Source of the DNA: Avena insularis
Taxonomy: Eukaryota; Streptophyta; Magnoliopsida; Poales; Poaceae
Direction: 5' to 3'
Assembly: GCA_023614405.1 (NCBI GenBank)
Contig: CM042684.1
Coordinates: forward strand, 202,312,941 to 202,376,940
DNA length: 64,000 nt
Each line of letters begins with the position of its first letter. The first letter of the stretch is position 1. The notes below the pieces were generated by a model. It saw only the letters and a program-made list of their open reading frames with translations, was not told where the DNA came from and did no database searches. Below, piece by piece: positions 1 to 12,105 of this stretch. The position numbers and the translations under genes are program-made.

Positions 1-3000
1 ACGTCAAATGACCAATGTTATGGATAGAATCGCGACCTAGTTTGTGATAGTGTTCCCATATTGTGCACACATGTGCATCTTGGGGTGGCGAACAATGTTG
101 CAGCAGAAAATTTCCCTTTTCGTTGCACCAAAAAGCCATTTTATATTTTTTGAGTGCCAAAAATGAGGTGTTTTATGAAACAACCACCAAATGAAAATTT
201 CAAAATGGTAAAACGCCATTTTTGAAAAATACTATACCACCATACATGGACAATATCCCAACCGGGGTATCTCAAACCTTTTCGCCCATCCCTCGTGAAA
301 AGACAAATGTCTAGGTCAGATTTGAACCACAGGTACATGATCTGATGCTCATGATTTTTTGCAAAAAACATTTTTAGATTCATAATATGATATTTTATCA
401 GATATTCAATGCAAGTTTAGCGAGGCTCAGCCCCTAGCTAAGAACCTTTATGCCCGCCATTTTGACCATAGTTTGAAACGGGCATAAAAAAATAAAAAAT
501 GATCCGAACAATGTGAATCCTTTGTGTGGCGTCATATTATGTGACATAGTTACAAGTCAAAATATCAAACTTGGTATATTGATTACATCTCAGAAAAACC
601 TTCTAAAAAATGAGCTATCATGTTCGAGGTTTCATGGCTTTCACGTCAAATGCCCAATGTTATGGCTAGAATCACGACATAGTTTGTGATAGTGTGCGCA
701 TATTGTGCATGCATGTGCATCTCGGGATGGCGAACAATGTTGCAGGAGTTAGTTTTCCTTTTCGTCGCACCAAAAAGGCATTTTCTATTTTTCAAGTGCG
801 AAAAATGAGGTGTTGTATGAAGCAACCACAAAATGAAAGTTTCAAACGATACAACACCATTTAAAAAAAATATATCACCTTACAAGGACAATATCCCAAC
901 CGGAGTATCTCAAACCTTTTGGCCTGTCCCTCGTGAAAAAAGATAAATGTCTACCGAATCGGTAGGAAGTGCGTCAGATTTGAACTTCAGGTACATGATC
1001 TGATGCTACTGATTTTTTATGAAAATCATTATTAGATTCACAATATGCTATTTTCTCATAGATCTAATGCAAGTTTAGCGAGGCCCATCCCCTAGCTAAG
1101 AACCTTCATGCCCACCATTTTGACCATGGTTTGAAACAGGCATAAAAAATAAAAAATGATCTGAACAATGTGAAGCCTTCGCGTGGTGTCATATTATATG
1201 ACATAATTGCAAGTAAATATATGAAACTTGGTATATTGATTGCATCTCAGAAAAACCTTCTCAGAAATGAGCTATCAAGTTCGAGATTTCATGGCTTTCA
1301 CGTCAAATGACCAATGTTATGGCTAGAAGCGTGACATAGTTTGTGACAGTGTGCTCATATTGTGCACGCGTGTGCATCTTGGGATAGCAAATAATGTTCC
1401 AAGAGGAAGTTTTCCTTTTCGTCGCACAAAAAAGCCATTTTCTATTTTTCGAGTGCCAAAAGCAAGGTGTTTTACTAGGCAACCACCAAATGAAAGTTTC
1501 AAAATGGTACAACACAATTTTTTAAAATTACTAAACCACCTTACATGGATAATATCCCAACCTTTCCGCCCGTCCCTCGTGAAAAGGACAAATGTCTGCC
1601 GAATCGGTAGGAGGTGGGCCAGATTTGAACAAAAGGTACATGATCTGATGCTCGTAATTTTTTAAAAAATCATTTTTAGACTCAAAAAATATTTTTTCTT
1701 CACAGATCTAATGCAATTTGAGTGAGACTTGGCACTGAGCTAAGAATCTTCATGCCTGCCGTTTTGACCATAGATTAAAACGGGCTTAAGAAATTCACAA
1801 ATAATCGGAACAATGTGAATCCTTCGCATTGCGTCATATTTTGTGACATAGTTACAAAGAAAAATATTAAACTTTGTATATTGATTGCATCTCGAAAAAC
1901 CTTCTCAGAAATGAGCTATCATGTTCGAGATTTTATGGCTTTCAGCCTAAAAGACCAATATTATGACTAGAACTGTGGCATAGTTTGTGATAATATTCCC
2001 ACATCATGCATGCATGTATATCATGGGATGGCAAACAATGTTACAGGAGAAAGTTTTTCCTGTCGTCGTACCAAAAAGATATTTTATATTTTCCGAGTGT
2101 CAAAAATGGGGAGTTTTGTGAAGCAACCACCAAATGAATTTTGCAAAATGCTACCACCCCATTTTCCAAAAATACAAGACCACCTTACATTGATACTGTC
2201 CCAACTAGGGTATCTCAAACCTTTCCGTGTACCCCTCGAGAAGAAGACAAATTCCTGCTGACTTACTAGGAAGTTGGTCAGATTTGAACTACAAGTACAT
2301 GATCTAATGCTCGTGATTTTTTGCAAAATAATTTTTAGGTTCAAAATATGTTGTTTCTTCAGTGATCATATACAAGTATAGCGAGGCTCGGTCTCGAGCT
2401 AAGAATCTTCATGCCCGTCATTTTGACCATAGTTTGAAACGGGCATAAGAAATTCAAAAATGATCCGAACAATGTGAATCCTTCACGTTGGGTCATATTT
2501 TGTGACATAGTTGCAAGAAAAAATATCAAACTTCGTATATTGATTGCATCTCGAAAAAACCTTTTCAGAAATGAGCTATCATATTCGAGGTTTCATGGCT
2601 TTCATGCCAAAAGAAAAATGCTATGGGTATAATTGTGCCATAGTTTGTGATAATGTACACATATTGTGTATACGTGTACATCATGGGATGGCGAACAAAG
2701 TTGCAGGAGAAAGTGTTTGTTTTCGTCACACCAAAAGGGCATTTTTTATTTTCTGAGTGCCAAATGGGCATTTTGTGAAGAAACCACCAAATGAATTTTT
2801 AAAATGCTACCAACCCATTTTATGAAAATACTAGACTACCTTACATTGACAATATTCCAACCGGAGTATCTCAAACATTTCCGTGCACCCCTCGTGAAAA
2901 ATACAATTTCCGGCCGAATCGGTAGGAAATGGGTCACATTTGTACTACAGGTACATGATCTAATGCTCGTCATTTTTTGAAAAATTCATTTTTAGGTTTA

Positions 3001-3720
3001 TGATATGTTGTTTTATCAGATATCTAGTGCAATTTAGTAAGGCTCATCCCCTAGCTAAGAACCTTCATGTCCGCCATTTTGATCATAATTTGAAACAGGC
3101 ATAAGCAATTCATAAATAGTCCGAACAATGTAAAACCTTTGCGTGGTGTCATGGTATGTGACATAGTTACAAGGAAAAATACCAAACTTGGTATATTGAA
3201 TGCATCTCGAAAAACCTTCTCAGAAATGAGATATTATGTTCGAATTCTCATGACTTCTAGGCCAAACACCCAATGTTATGGCTAGAATCGTGGCATAGTT
3301 TGTGATAATATTCCCATATCATGCATGCATCTGCATCATGGGATGGAGAATAATGTTGCAAGAGGAAGTTTTCCTTTTCATCGCACGGAAAAGCGATTTT
3401 CCATTTTTCGATGCAAAAAACATAGCGTTTTGTGAAGCAACCACCAAAGGGTTTGAGATACCCGTCAACATGCAATCACCACATTTTTCAAAAAATACGA
3501 AACCACTTTAAATAGATAATGTACCAACCGGGGATATCAAACCTTTCTGACCACTCCTCGTGAAAATAAAAAATTCATGCCGAATCGATAGGAACTGGGT
3601 CCGATTTGAACCAGGTGTACATGATTTGATGCTCATGTTTTTTGTAGAAATCATTTTTAGGTTCACAATATGTTGTTTTATCAGAGATCCAGGAGAAAGT
3701 TTAGCGAGTGTCAAGCACAA
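1..3720. repeat. Satellite-like tandem array, six units of ~650 bp
   Basis: Six direct, head-to-tail copies of one unit are seen. The anchor TTTGTGA recurs at 41, 683, 1340, 1984, 2644 and 3299, giving periods of 642, 657, 644, 660 and 655 bp. Each unit carries the same ordered blocks: a GTGCATCTTGGGATGGC-like block, a CGTCGCACCAAAAAG block, the CTCGTGAAAA/GAATCGGTAGG block, the GGTACATGATCTGATGCT block, and an AACGGGCATAA block. Copies differ by many substitutions and small indels; unit 3, for example, lacks about 17 bp before CCTTTCCGCCCG. The array is open at the window start and fades out after 3720. Every ORF inside is short and not conserved between units, so the array is not coding. 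It could be a subtelomeric or interstitial satellite, or an internal repeat of a larger element. Confidence 0.9.
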
Positions 3721-4220
3721 TTTTTCAATTGAAAACCCTTGTTTCAAAATTATATTTTAAATTATGATATTGTCCCTACAATGGACTAATGTGAGATTAG
3801 TAAATCCTCTATTCTAAAATAATAAAACTATTGATTATTACCAAAATAAGAGGATATACTAAAGTTTACAAAAATTTAGGGACAAAAATCAATTCATCTG
3901 GACTTCTTCTGAAAAAATATAAAAGAATTAAAAAAATAGAAAAAGAAAAAATTCCTAAATGGACCACCCTAGCTGGACCAACCCTTATCTACCAGGCTCC
4001 AAGGCTCATGCCGCCAAGGAAAAAGAAAAGGAGAGAGGGTACGAGGAGTCTGTCCGCCAAGGCCCATTCCCAATCAAAGATTGCTATATTCATAAAGGTT
4101 TAGCGCGGTACTACAACAGAAGAGAAGAAGTGGTCTGGTGGTTGGGCGCCCGTTCCTCCGAGGAGGTCTCTAGTTTGAGTCTGGCGACTACCTAATTTTC
4201 TCTCTATTTATTTACGTATT
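3721..4220. other. AT-rich unclassified spacer
   Basis: No gene is supported here. The stretch runs from the edge of the tandem array through A-rich sequence to a slightly more GC-rich part at 3960-4195. Overlapping 78- and 90-aa frames there show no recognisable domain. Confidence 0.5.
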
Positions 4221-4500
4221 TGCCAATCCAACATATCTACTTTGTTTCAGTAAGTCCAATGCGCGTAAGTATAGCACATTATGATGGTGTACCGTGGTGG
4301 TTCGCATCACTAAGGAGTGAGCGAGGTCACAGGTTTGACCCCATTTTTGCGCTATTTATACGTGGATTTGGCAAAACAAACATATCAACTTAACTGCACA
4401 TCAATATAACATGAATGATAATGTAATGTGGTGGATCACATCACTAAGGAGTTAGTAAGGTCACGGGTTCGATCACACTAAGCAGCTCTTTTTGATTTAT
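4221..4500. repeat. 144-bp direct duplication with a tRNA-like B-box
   Basis: Two diverged copies of about 144 bp lie head to tail. The shared core GTGGTGG..CRCATCACTAAGGAG..GGTCAC starts near 4294 and again near 4438, and the flanking AACATATC block is also repeated at 4230 and 4378. Each core ends in GGTTTGACCC or GGTTCGATCAC, which resembles the internal B-box of a tRNA gene. No cloverleaf can be drawn, so this is at most a tRNA- or SINE-derived relic. Downstream, 4590-4650 has short ATATATAC/GACATA repeats. Confidence 0.5.
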
Positions 4501-5190
4501 TTGATTATTTTCTTAAGAAGCGTGTCCTATTGGTCAGATCGGTGGTGGGTCCATGGTGTTAGTCTGGTTGGTGGGCCTACATGTAAGGTAAATGTATATA
4601 TTGACACATGGACATACATATATATACAAATTGACATATAGACATGCCACGTAGGCATAATTGCTGATGTGGCCAACCTGTCAATTCAATGTATCATATT
4701 TTACTATGAGAAGGTCACAAGTTAACACATTTATTGTAGTGGAGGAGTATGACAGCAGAAAGAGGCATGAATAGAGCAATAAGTGCAATAGGCCCTGACT
4801 CCCTAGATCCCCAGACCCATAGCTCTGGCAAAGGACCTGGGGACTAGGGGAAGGGCGTAGCAGTGGCACTGGGAGCTCGGTCTCTCGTGGGAGGCCATGT
4901 AGCTAGAGGCATCGTTGTACCCTTGGAAGATGCGCAGGCCACACCTAGGCTTAGCCCTCTTAAGGTGACTCTCAGCTCTCGCTCCCTTCCGACTAGGTGA
5001 TACTTCTTCGCCCCCATAGGGGTAGGGTCCTCGGGAAGGGAAACAGCTACATTTGTTGCAAATTTCTGTCTTCCTTTCAGCTAATTGATATTTTTGCCGA
5101 ATGTTCTTTTTTCCCACATGCTTACCACGTTCTCGTGTATCTATCATAAGAGCAGGAGTTGGGATGGTCCCTATCACCTTATCGCTCCCC
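4501..5190. other. Unclassified sequence, probable 3' part of decayed gypsy element A
   Basis: AT-rich to about 4780, then GC-richer. A 124-aa minus-strand frame (5177-4803) contains Ser/Arg-rich sequence with no domain I recognise. Its position downstream of the minus-strand gag-like ORF of element A suggests element sequence, but no LTR boundary is visible. Confidence 0.3.
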
Positions 5191-5900
5191 TCGATGTTGG
5201 GGCCCTAAAGTGTCGAGCTATGAACTTGCGGACTAGCTCCAGCGATAAGTCACCCCATCCATGATTCCCAGTGCTCGAGACCCTCGTATGGTGTATAAAC
5301 GAAACGAGTCAGCACTAGAGACATGACCTGACTAGGATGTACTCGTCCTCGGTCAGGACTGCTAGAATGTGCGATACCTATGATCTCCTCCTCGAGAAGA
5401 TCACGTGCTAGCATGGGCCCTACGATACTCTCCTCGAGAGACTTACGGGGTGGCTTGTGAGGAACTTCCCTCTTGCGGCCCAACTCTCCTAGACCTAAAG
5501 TGTTGAGCTCTGAACGTATGGCCCGTTCCTTGGCTGCAAGTCACCTCACCCACGGTTCCTGGCCTTTAAAAAATATCATCACGATGGCTCATGAGGCACT
5601 TGCCCTCTATGGCCTAAGCTCTCCAGGACCTAAAGTGTCAAGCTCTGAACTTATGGCCCGTTCCTCGACTTTAGGTTACCTCACCCACTGATCCTGGCCT
5701 TTTCAAAATCAAAAAACCCCATGCTATCTTGATGGCCTTCTCCTCAAGAGGTTTGCGGGGCGGATCATGAGGCACTCACCCCTCTAGAAGCCATAAAATT
5801 ACAGGGCCTAGTGTGCTGAGCTCTGAACTTGTCGCCCGATTGCAACAGTATGTTACCTCATCCACGACTCCTGGCGCCTATAACTTTATACATAAGTTCA
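5191..5900. repeat. Diverged tandem repeats in element A
   Basis: The block CCTAAAGTGT..GAGCTCTGAAC..GGCCCG..CACCTCACCCA recurs from about 5207, 5491, 5629 and 5803, with spacings of roughly 284, 138 and 174 bp. The copies are degenerate, with different inserted spacers such as CATGAGGCACTTGCC. Such repeats are common in non-coding parts of non-autonomous gypsy elements. No coding function is supported. Confidence 0.65.
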
Positions 5901-6085
5901 TTGTAGGGATCCCCACGACACACATATCAACCCCACGGTCATCCCTCCATGAGACCCAAATGAAAGACAAAGCCCTCGAGAGAAGCATAGGAAAATACAT
6001 ACTGGGAGATTACAGAGGAGGCATCAGGTCCAAAGCATAGCCACCACACCAGAGTCCACATAACGGATTACAGTGAAAGGGCCTC

Positions 6086-6885
6086 TCAAGCCGACGGCTC
6101 CAAAATGTTGTCTTTGGAAGATGGCTCATCACTCCCCTCGGCGCTGGATGAGCCGCTTTGGGAACCACAGTCTTCACGACCTAGGGCCTCGGCAGCCTCA
6201 ACAGCCTTGCCCTCTTCAGTCCACTCGAATATCAGGAGTAAGTCATCGACGTGCTCCTCTAGGAGCTACTGGAAGCGGGCGATCTCACTTGGCAGGGTTC
6301 CTCGGGAGTGCGCCACCCTCTACAGGAGCGCCCTCCAGGGGAAGTTGGCGTCATGCTGGTAGAGGGCACATAAGACGTGGGTCGTCATCACCCGCATCAT
6401 CCTCTAGGACTCATCCAGATGGTAAAAGTGGTAGAGCACGGCTCTCCCCTCCGACACCCTATGATCCGGTCGAACAGTGGCAGAAAGGCACCATCCGTGT
6501 TGGCATCGGCAAGAGGCTAGGTGTAGAAGTCGGTCACTCCGAAATCCCGAAGAGTGGCGGACGCACGCTTCGCAAGCAACCGGTACATATTGCACCGCTC
6601 CTTCTCCAGCACCCGGAGGTTCTGCTCTACCTCGTCGCGGAGGTCCCAACGCTTATGGAGTTCTTTATGGGCGGCTTGCAGCCCCTTCAAGGCGTCCATA
6701 TCGACGATAGCTTGGGCCAGACGCTCCTCCACCCTACATAGGGATCCCTCTAGCTGTGCCTTCTTCTGCAAGAAGCGTGCCTGCTGAGTTTTGTACATCC
6801 CTAGGTAGTCCTCTCGGAGGGCTAGGCGGAGCTGCAAGAGCACCTCTTCGTTAGCCTCCTTCATCTACTTCTGCTCCTCGGCGAC
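6086..6885 (-). pseudogene. 3' half of gypsy-type gag-like ORF (element A), coiled coil
   Basis: Read on the minus strand, 6864-6517 encodes a 115-aa charged coiled-coil segment (QLEGSLCRVEERLAQAI, LRVLEKERCNMYRLLAKRA). Protein-like sequence then continues in shifted frames through YQHDANFPWRALL and LLEEHVDDLLLIFEW to an acidic, Ser-rich tail ending at a TGA at 6086-6088. It is broken by TAG codons at 6865-6867, 6320-6322 and 6266-6268 and by frameshifts. The upstream half lies at 15721-18100, because element B inserted within the ORF. Long coiled-coil C-termini of this sort are typical of gypsy-type gag-like proteins in grasses. The product, if ever made, would be a structural particle or assembly protein. 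It is inactive as it stands. Confidence 0.6.
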
Positions 6886-8340
6886 TGATGTCTACAAGTG
6901 CACATATTGTTTTTAGCTAGTTTCTAAGTATAGATATCGATCTCACAGGGAGCCCAAAGGTAAGTGTTTATGGGCGAAGTCTCTGTCTCACTCAAAGTTG
7001 TCACAGGTCTTCGAGTGAATTGACTGCAAGTTTGAAATAAGAATGAAATTTGGATTAAAATGGATGTATTTAAATAAAACTAAAATGTAAAGTTCAGAAT
7101 AAAAATCAAAAAATTAAAGAACAATTTGGTTGTTTGTTATTTTCTACAGATGACGAAGAAGGCGCGGGGAGATACAGTTCATGGTGATAGTGATTGTGCC
7201 AGGTGGACGAGTGATAAATGTAACAATTGTAATCTTATAAGTATATGTGTAGGCGAGCAACCCATAATTAGCTAGAACTCCTCTTGGTAAATTTCATCCC
7301 AACTTCAATAATCCTACTAGCCTGTTACAAAAATCATGATTAGACACTAGACGATTAAGACCCTTCAGGTTACTTAGCAATTAAGCTCATTGGATCGGAC
7401 TAATGCAATAAGCATAGTAGTTCCTCGTTATCCTCGAGTCAACTAGTTTCCCATTGATACCCCCGTGTCACTCGAGGGTCGCTGGTATGCTAGCGAACAA
7501 GATCCTATTTATGTAGAACAAAGTATCATTATGTCTAGGCCCTTAATTGGACAACAAGCATTAGGCATCCCACATATAGTCAAGCACACATAATATAATA
7601 ATTAAAATAAATCACAAACTAATGGAAAATATATGGAGGCACATCACATCTCACCAATCCCTTACATCTCCCAAGCCTAAGGAACTTACTCACACATGAG
7701 AGAAGAAAGTATCATCGATATAATTAAATAAAGGGAGTTCTTCTCGATATTATCGTGGAGATCCACAATAAGAATGGAAAATTAATCCAACATAATTCAA
7801 GATAGGAAGAAACAATCTCAAACCCTAATCTTGCAAAGTGAAGATCTCTCTCTCTCAAGTACAAGTAATGGCTATGGGGGTGTGATGGCTAGGGGGTCGA
7901 ATATCATGGAGCGAGATGAAGAACGTCTTCCACTTCTTCTTCAGATCTCTTCTATCTCCTTTCTGGATGGGATGGTGGATCCTGTGTTATGATTTCACAT
8001 CTGGCCTCTTCATAGAAGTTGTACCTTTTGACAAGACGGAGGCGGCGATAGCTATACGGCAGGAACTATATGGCCGAAAAAATGATCCCACCATATAGTT
8101 GCTCATTAAAGCCTCTGTATGCCTCCCTCGATTGCTTCGAAAGAGAGACTTGCTTGTTTTTGCCTGAATATTGTGTTTCTCTTGTTAAAACCTTCTGTTG
8201 TCATTAAGAACCTGAAACACACATTAAAAACTAAGTTTTCTTTGCTACCGAAGTATTAGTGTTAGGTAAAGCAAGAAAACGATCAAATACGAGAGAAAAC
8301 CATCAATAAAAACCATAAAAAATGTGTCGAATCTTAAACA
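6886..8340 (-). repeat. LTR of element B (3' LTR)
   Basis: This matches 14263-15720 over its full length. On the plus strand it starts TGATGTCTACAAGTGC and ends near ATCTTAAACA. It includes one copy of the AACTATAYGGC stem-loop at 8064-8100. The adjacent internal sequence (8341 onward) is not a convincing polypurine tract. Confidence 0.85.
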
Positions 8341-9604
8341 CGAAAATACAAGTATTCACAAGATTGCACTGAGTCCACTTCCTAACCACGTATATCTTGC
8401 TAGCAAATAAATCATATGCCCGAGCAAGTATCAAAAGTTTAACTAGGAAGGTGAGACAAATTCATTTGGTGTCTCTCTTTGTTGAGAGACGAAAACTTTT
8501 CGCTTTTATTTCTTTAATCAATTAAGAGTACTCAAGTTGGCACCAAAACATTCAATTTAAGAACAACTCATATATTCCCATGTCAAAATTTCAAGACTCT
8601 CAAAGCAGATTTTTTCTTTCCTTGCCTTTCAGAAACTTTAGCTCTTTCATAGAGAAATCATGCCACCGTTTTCAACATGTTAATTGGGATTGTGTTGTGC
8701 ACTCGTGACCATGCCAATAAATAATTGTTGAGCAATAGTGGACCAGAGGAGTACTACAACTTCACTTGGAATGTGAAACCACGAGGATACTAAATTTTCA
8801 CCCGTCATAGCATTGCTGCTATTGACGTTTACATAACTCAATAACCGAAATCAAGTGGTTTCCCACAGTTATATTGTTCGTTGGCCGGCGGAGTTAATAG
8901 TTCCCCATGGAGTACGATAGTGTTGTAATGACTCGCGTAAAGAAATATCTTACGGTAATTATTAGAAAAAGCAGTGGCATAATCTAAACTACTTCGAAGC
9001 ATCCATTTTATTAGACAATTTCATTCAAGGGTACTATCCAGTCTATTTACATTAGGCTCAAATGGGATGGAGTAGTTCTAAAATCAAATCCTTTGGGCTA
9101 AACATGGACACATGTCATCTTTTAGATGCTTTTTCTTGTTGTCAAAATGTAGGAAGTATTTTTAACCAAGTTCATTGCTCATTGTTTGAAAGCTAAAAAT
9201 GAGACACTAGCAAAGGAATACAATTTATAGGATAGCAAGCTAAGTGGGGAGTGACTCCAGTGCAAGCGAGTAAATAATTATAGGATCAATTCAAGGTTGC
9301 AAAAAAGGTGATGAAAAGAATGTGATACCTCCTCTTGCTTGCTTTGTTCTCGTACTTGAGTCGAACCCCCTCTATATTTCCCTATTGCCAAGTCACCTGA
9401 AATTGAGCAATCTCCGAGAGAAACAAAGAAACGAATTTGCAATAAAGGTTACAACTATTTTTTTTGTATTTTTGGTTTAGAAATGCAAACTGAAAGTAAA
9501 CATGCAATTTTGAAGAAGTAAAATAAATAAAAATAAGAAATAAAATTATGAATGCAATGTTTGGAGGTTTTCAAAACTCCCCCAAGCTTAGGCTATTGCC
9601 AGCC
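8341..9604. other. Non-coding internal region of element B
   Basis: AT-rich sequence between the 3' LTR and the last ORF remnant of element B. On the minus strand AAGCTTGGGGGAG lies at 9589-9577, just downstream of the ORF. This is a motif also found in element C. No gene is seen. Confidence 0.6.
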
Positions 9605-9628
9605 TCGGTTGTTTCCATTATTCTACAG

Positions 9629-10870
9629 CTAGTGCGGATACTGTTGATAGTAGTTGGGGAAGTTGGTCATGAAGTGACTGAAGTTTTGAGTTAAGGCACT
9701 CACATCTTTATTCACTCCTTGCATAGTGTGGTCATTCTCCCACCGCGTTGATTGAGCTACTAAAATTCTTGGTAGGGGACATAGTTGAACCCGTGATGTG
9801 GCTGATTGGGCCATGGGTCCCAGGGTCCCCCTGCTGCTGCTGTTGTCCCTCCCAAGCAAGGTTGTATTGCTTCTCCTGAACTTGCTCCTGCTCATCCTCA
9901 TCCTGCCCCTCTCCTTCTTCATCTTCCTCTTGATCAGGATAGAGTTCAGCAATGATCTCCGTCACCTGATCCTTGGTGAGGATCCAGGTGTCCTTCTCCG
10001 CAATCAAGAAGGCTTGGGGACAGGGCAACATAACCTGCTCAACCTGCACATCACCAGGATAACCAAACTGATATGCTCGGATCCTCCTGTTAGCTCGGTA
10101 AACACAGAGGAAGCCACAAGCAGTCAAGTATTTGACATCCATAAGTTTGGAGTCATCTACAGGTTGCATCATAGGCAAGACCATGTTTATTTGATGAGCA
10201 AGGTGGGTTACCAATCCACCAATGCGAATGTCACCTTTCGTCTTGTTGCTTTGGTGACGGAAGTGCTGGATGAGTAGAGACCTTGGATTGGGACTTTGCG
10301 GTCCATTGGGGAAGAGTCACTTGGTGATCATTGCCATGTCCGCATTGTCCATCAAACCGGTATCTCCTCTTCCCAACAGTGTTTTGGCGAGGAACAAGGT
10401 GTAGTAGAGAATTGTTGGGTTCTAAATGGTGGACATCTTCTTCTGATAGAAGTCCGTGCCACCATTAACAGAAACAACCTCCCAAGTTTCTCCACTTGTG
10501 ATGTTGTATAGGGTAGTAACATTTGCCTCCCCATCGAGAGGGAAGCAGAAAGCATTACAAAATTGTTCAAAAGTTATTTCATAAGGTTGCCGGTTCATGG
10601 TGACTTACCGTGCATGCATTACCTTTGTCCCTGTTATCATCATAGAAGGAGGCAAGGAACTCATAGGTGAGCTCGATGTAGGTGTTGTGACTTTCATAGG
10701 CGAGTCACGCAAGTCTTTAATTTGCACACATGAGGTCGAAGTTCGCCCTCAACCATACTGCAGCGAGAAAGCTATCATCGGCCCAAAGTGTGGGCAGCAT
10801 CCTCCTTGATGAAACTACAACCAACTTGGGGTTGAGCTTGGCCCGGTGCCCCGAACTCTCGCCATGTTGG
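9629..10870 (-). pseudogene. ORF-1/env-like protein remnant of element B
   Basis: From an ATG at 10598 the minus strand reads MNRQPYEITFEQFCNAF and continues to a TAG at 10422-10424 in STI*NPTI. After frameshifts it resumes as the 160-aa frame 10214-9732 (YRANRRIRAYQFGYPGD, then an acidic Glu/Asp/Gln tract). It ends in another frame as SHFMTNFPNYYQQYPH at 9629. Upstream of 10598 traces such as NTYIELTYEFLASFYDD extend the homology to about 10870. The position 3' of protease and before the 3' LTR fits the unknown ORF-1 or env-like product of Athila-type elements. Its role is not established. At least two frameshifts and one nonsense codon disable it. Confidence 0.55.
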
Positions 10871-11262
10871 CGCTAGCCCTTGCGAAAAATGCTACAAATT
10901 TTGTTCATCTTGATGCACTGAAAAATGTCACCATAAAACCTTAGGCATATAGTTTCTACATGATATACACACGATTCTATGTGGAAAAATTTAATCCTCA
11001 CATGAGAAATTAAGAGGAAAAGCAAAATAAACTTGAGTTCATCCACTAGATCAATGTGAGCGTTCAACCATGGAAATCTTAAAATAAAGCATGGATAGGG
11101 AGAGAAACATATTGATCTGTTCATTGCCCCACTCAACCGAATGAAATCCACAAAGAATCAAGAGTTCTAGTTGGGTTTGGAGAGGTTTGGAGAGAGAATA
11201 TGAGAGTAAAAAGTGAGGAGGGAGAAAAACCTAGCCGCCCTGGCGTGATTATGAGGTCACGC

Positions 11263-11735
11263 CGAACTATACGCCCGCAACTATACGGGCGGGATATGTT
11301 GTTTCTGCCATACAGTTGTGGCGGCGCCACCAGCTAGGGTTTCTTTATGTAGAACACAGCTATACACACACAACTATATGGCCGGATCATAATGATCCCG
11401 CCGTATAGTTGGTCGTTAAACCATATGTATCCTCGAGATAAATTTTCTAAAACAGGCATCGATATCTATATGACCAGAACTATACGGCTGGATTTTTTAT
11501 TCTTGCCATATAGTTGGTCGTTAAACCATCAGTACTTTTGAGAAGAAAATGTACGAAGGCATCGATATCTATACGACTAGAGCTATATGGCCAGAACTTT
11601 TATTCCCGCCGTATAGTTGGTCGTTAAATTCTCTGTGCCCATGCAAGAATTTTTTTTGATGGCAAAAATATCTATATGGCCAAACTATACGGCCAAAATT
11701 TTTATCCCTGCCATATAGTTGGTCGTTAAACCATC
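11263..11735. repeat. Tandem ~103-bp units each carrying a stem-loop
   Basis: Right arms TAGTTGGTCGTTAAA occur at 11406, 11511, 11614 and 11716 (spacings 105, 103, 102). Each is preceded about 25 bp upstream by a complementary left arm such as AACTATACGGC, giving perfect or near-perfect hairpins at 11372-11410, 11478-11515, 11581-11618 and 11683-11720. A related inverted pair sits at 11266-11300. The same stem-loop is present once in each LTR (8064-8100, 15445-15482). Confidence 0.8.
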
Positions 11736-12105
11736 AGTACTCATCAAATTATTTTTGTTTCTTCAAGAATACCTTCCTATCCTGAGACTTAGTGAAACAC
11801 TTTGTTTTTGACAGAAAAATGACAGTTGAAATTATCCACCAAAAAAAGCATGTATAGAGAAGAATATCTAGCTCTACCTATCTTCTTCCCCTCAGTTGGA
11901 GGTTCACGTTTTGATTTTGAATAAAATGATTAAGCTTGTTTTTGTAGATAAAACTCAAACTTTTATTTTTATACTTATTCTACACTTGTTCAATTGATAT
12001 TTCTATGGGCGAGCTTCCACAAAAATTTCTGTGAAAACGCGATGAACACTTTATTAAGGATGTGTTGACTCCCATTGAGCATTTTATTAAGGGCGGTTGA
12101 ATAAC

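Noticed and set aside
1..3720. CRISPR-like array
   Set aside because: The repeat units are ~650 bp, diverged, and have no short repeat-spacer pattern; the window is plant DNA.
4290..4475. Functional tRNA genes
   Set aside because: Only B-box-like ends are present; no acceptor stem, D-arm or anticodon arm can be drawn.
6073..6741. 222-aa plus-strand ORF
   Set aside because: It is the antisense shadow of the minus-strand coiled-coil gag-like region, which has convincing protein character.
9629..10870. A true viral envelope gene or endogenous virus
   Set aside because: Position fits the ORF-1/env-like slot of Athila elements, but no signal peptide, furin site or clear transmembrane anchor is visible. 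It is kept as an ORF-1/env-like remnant only.
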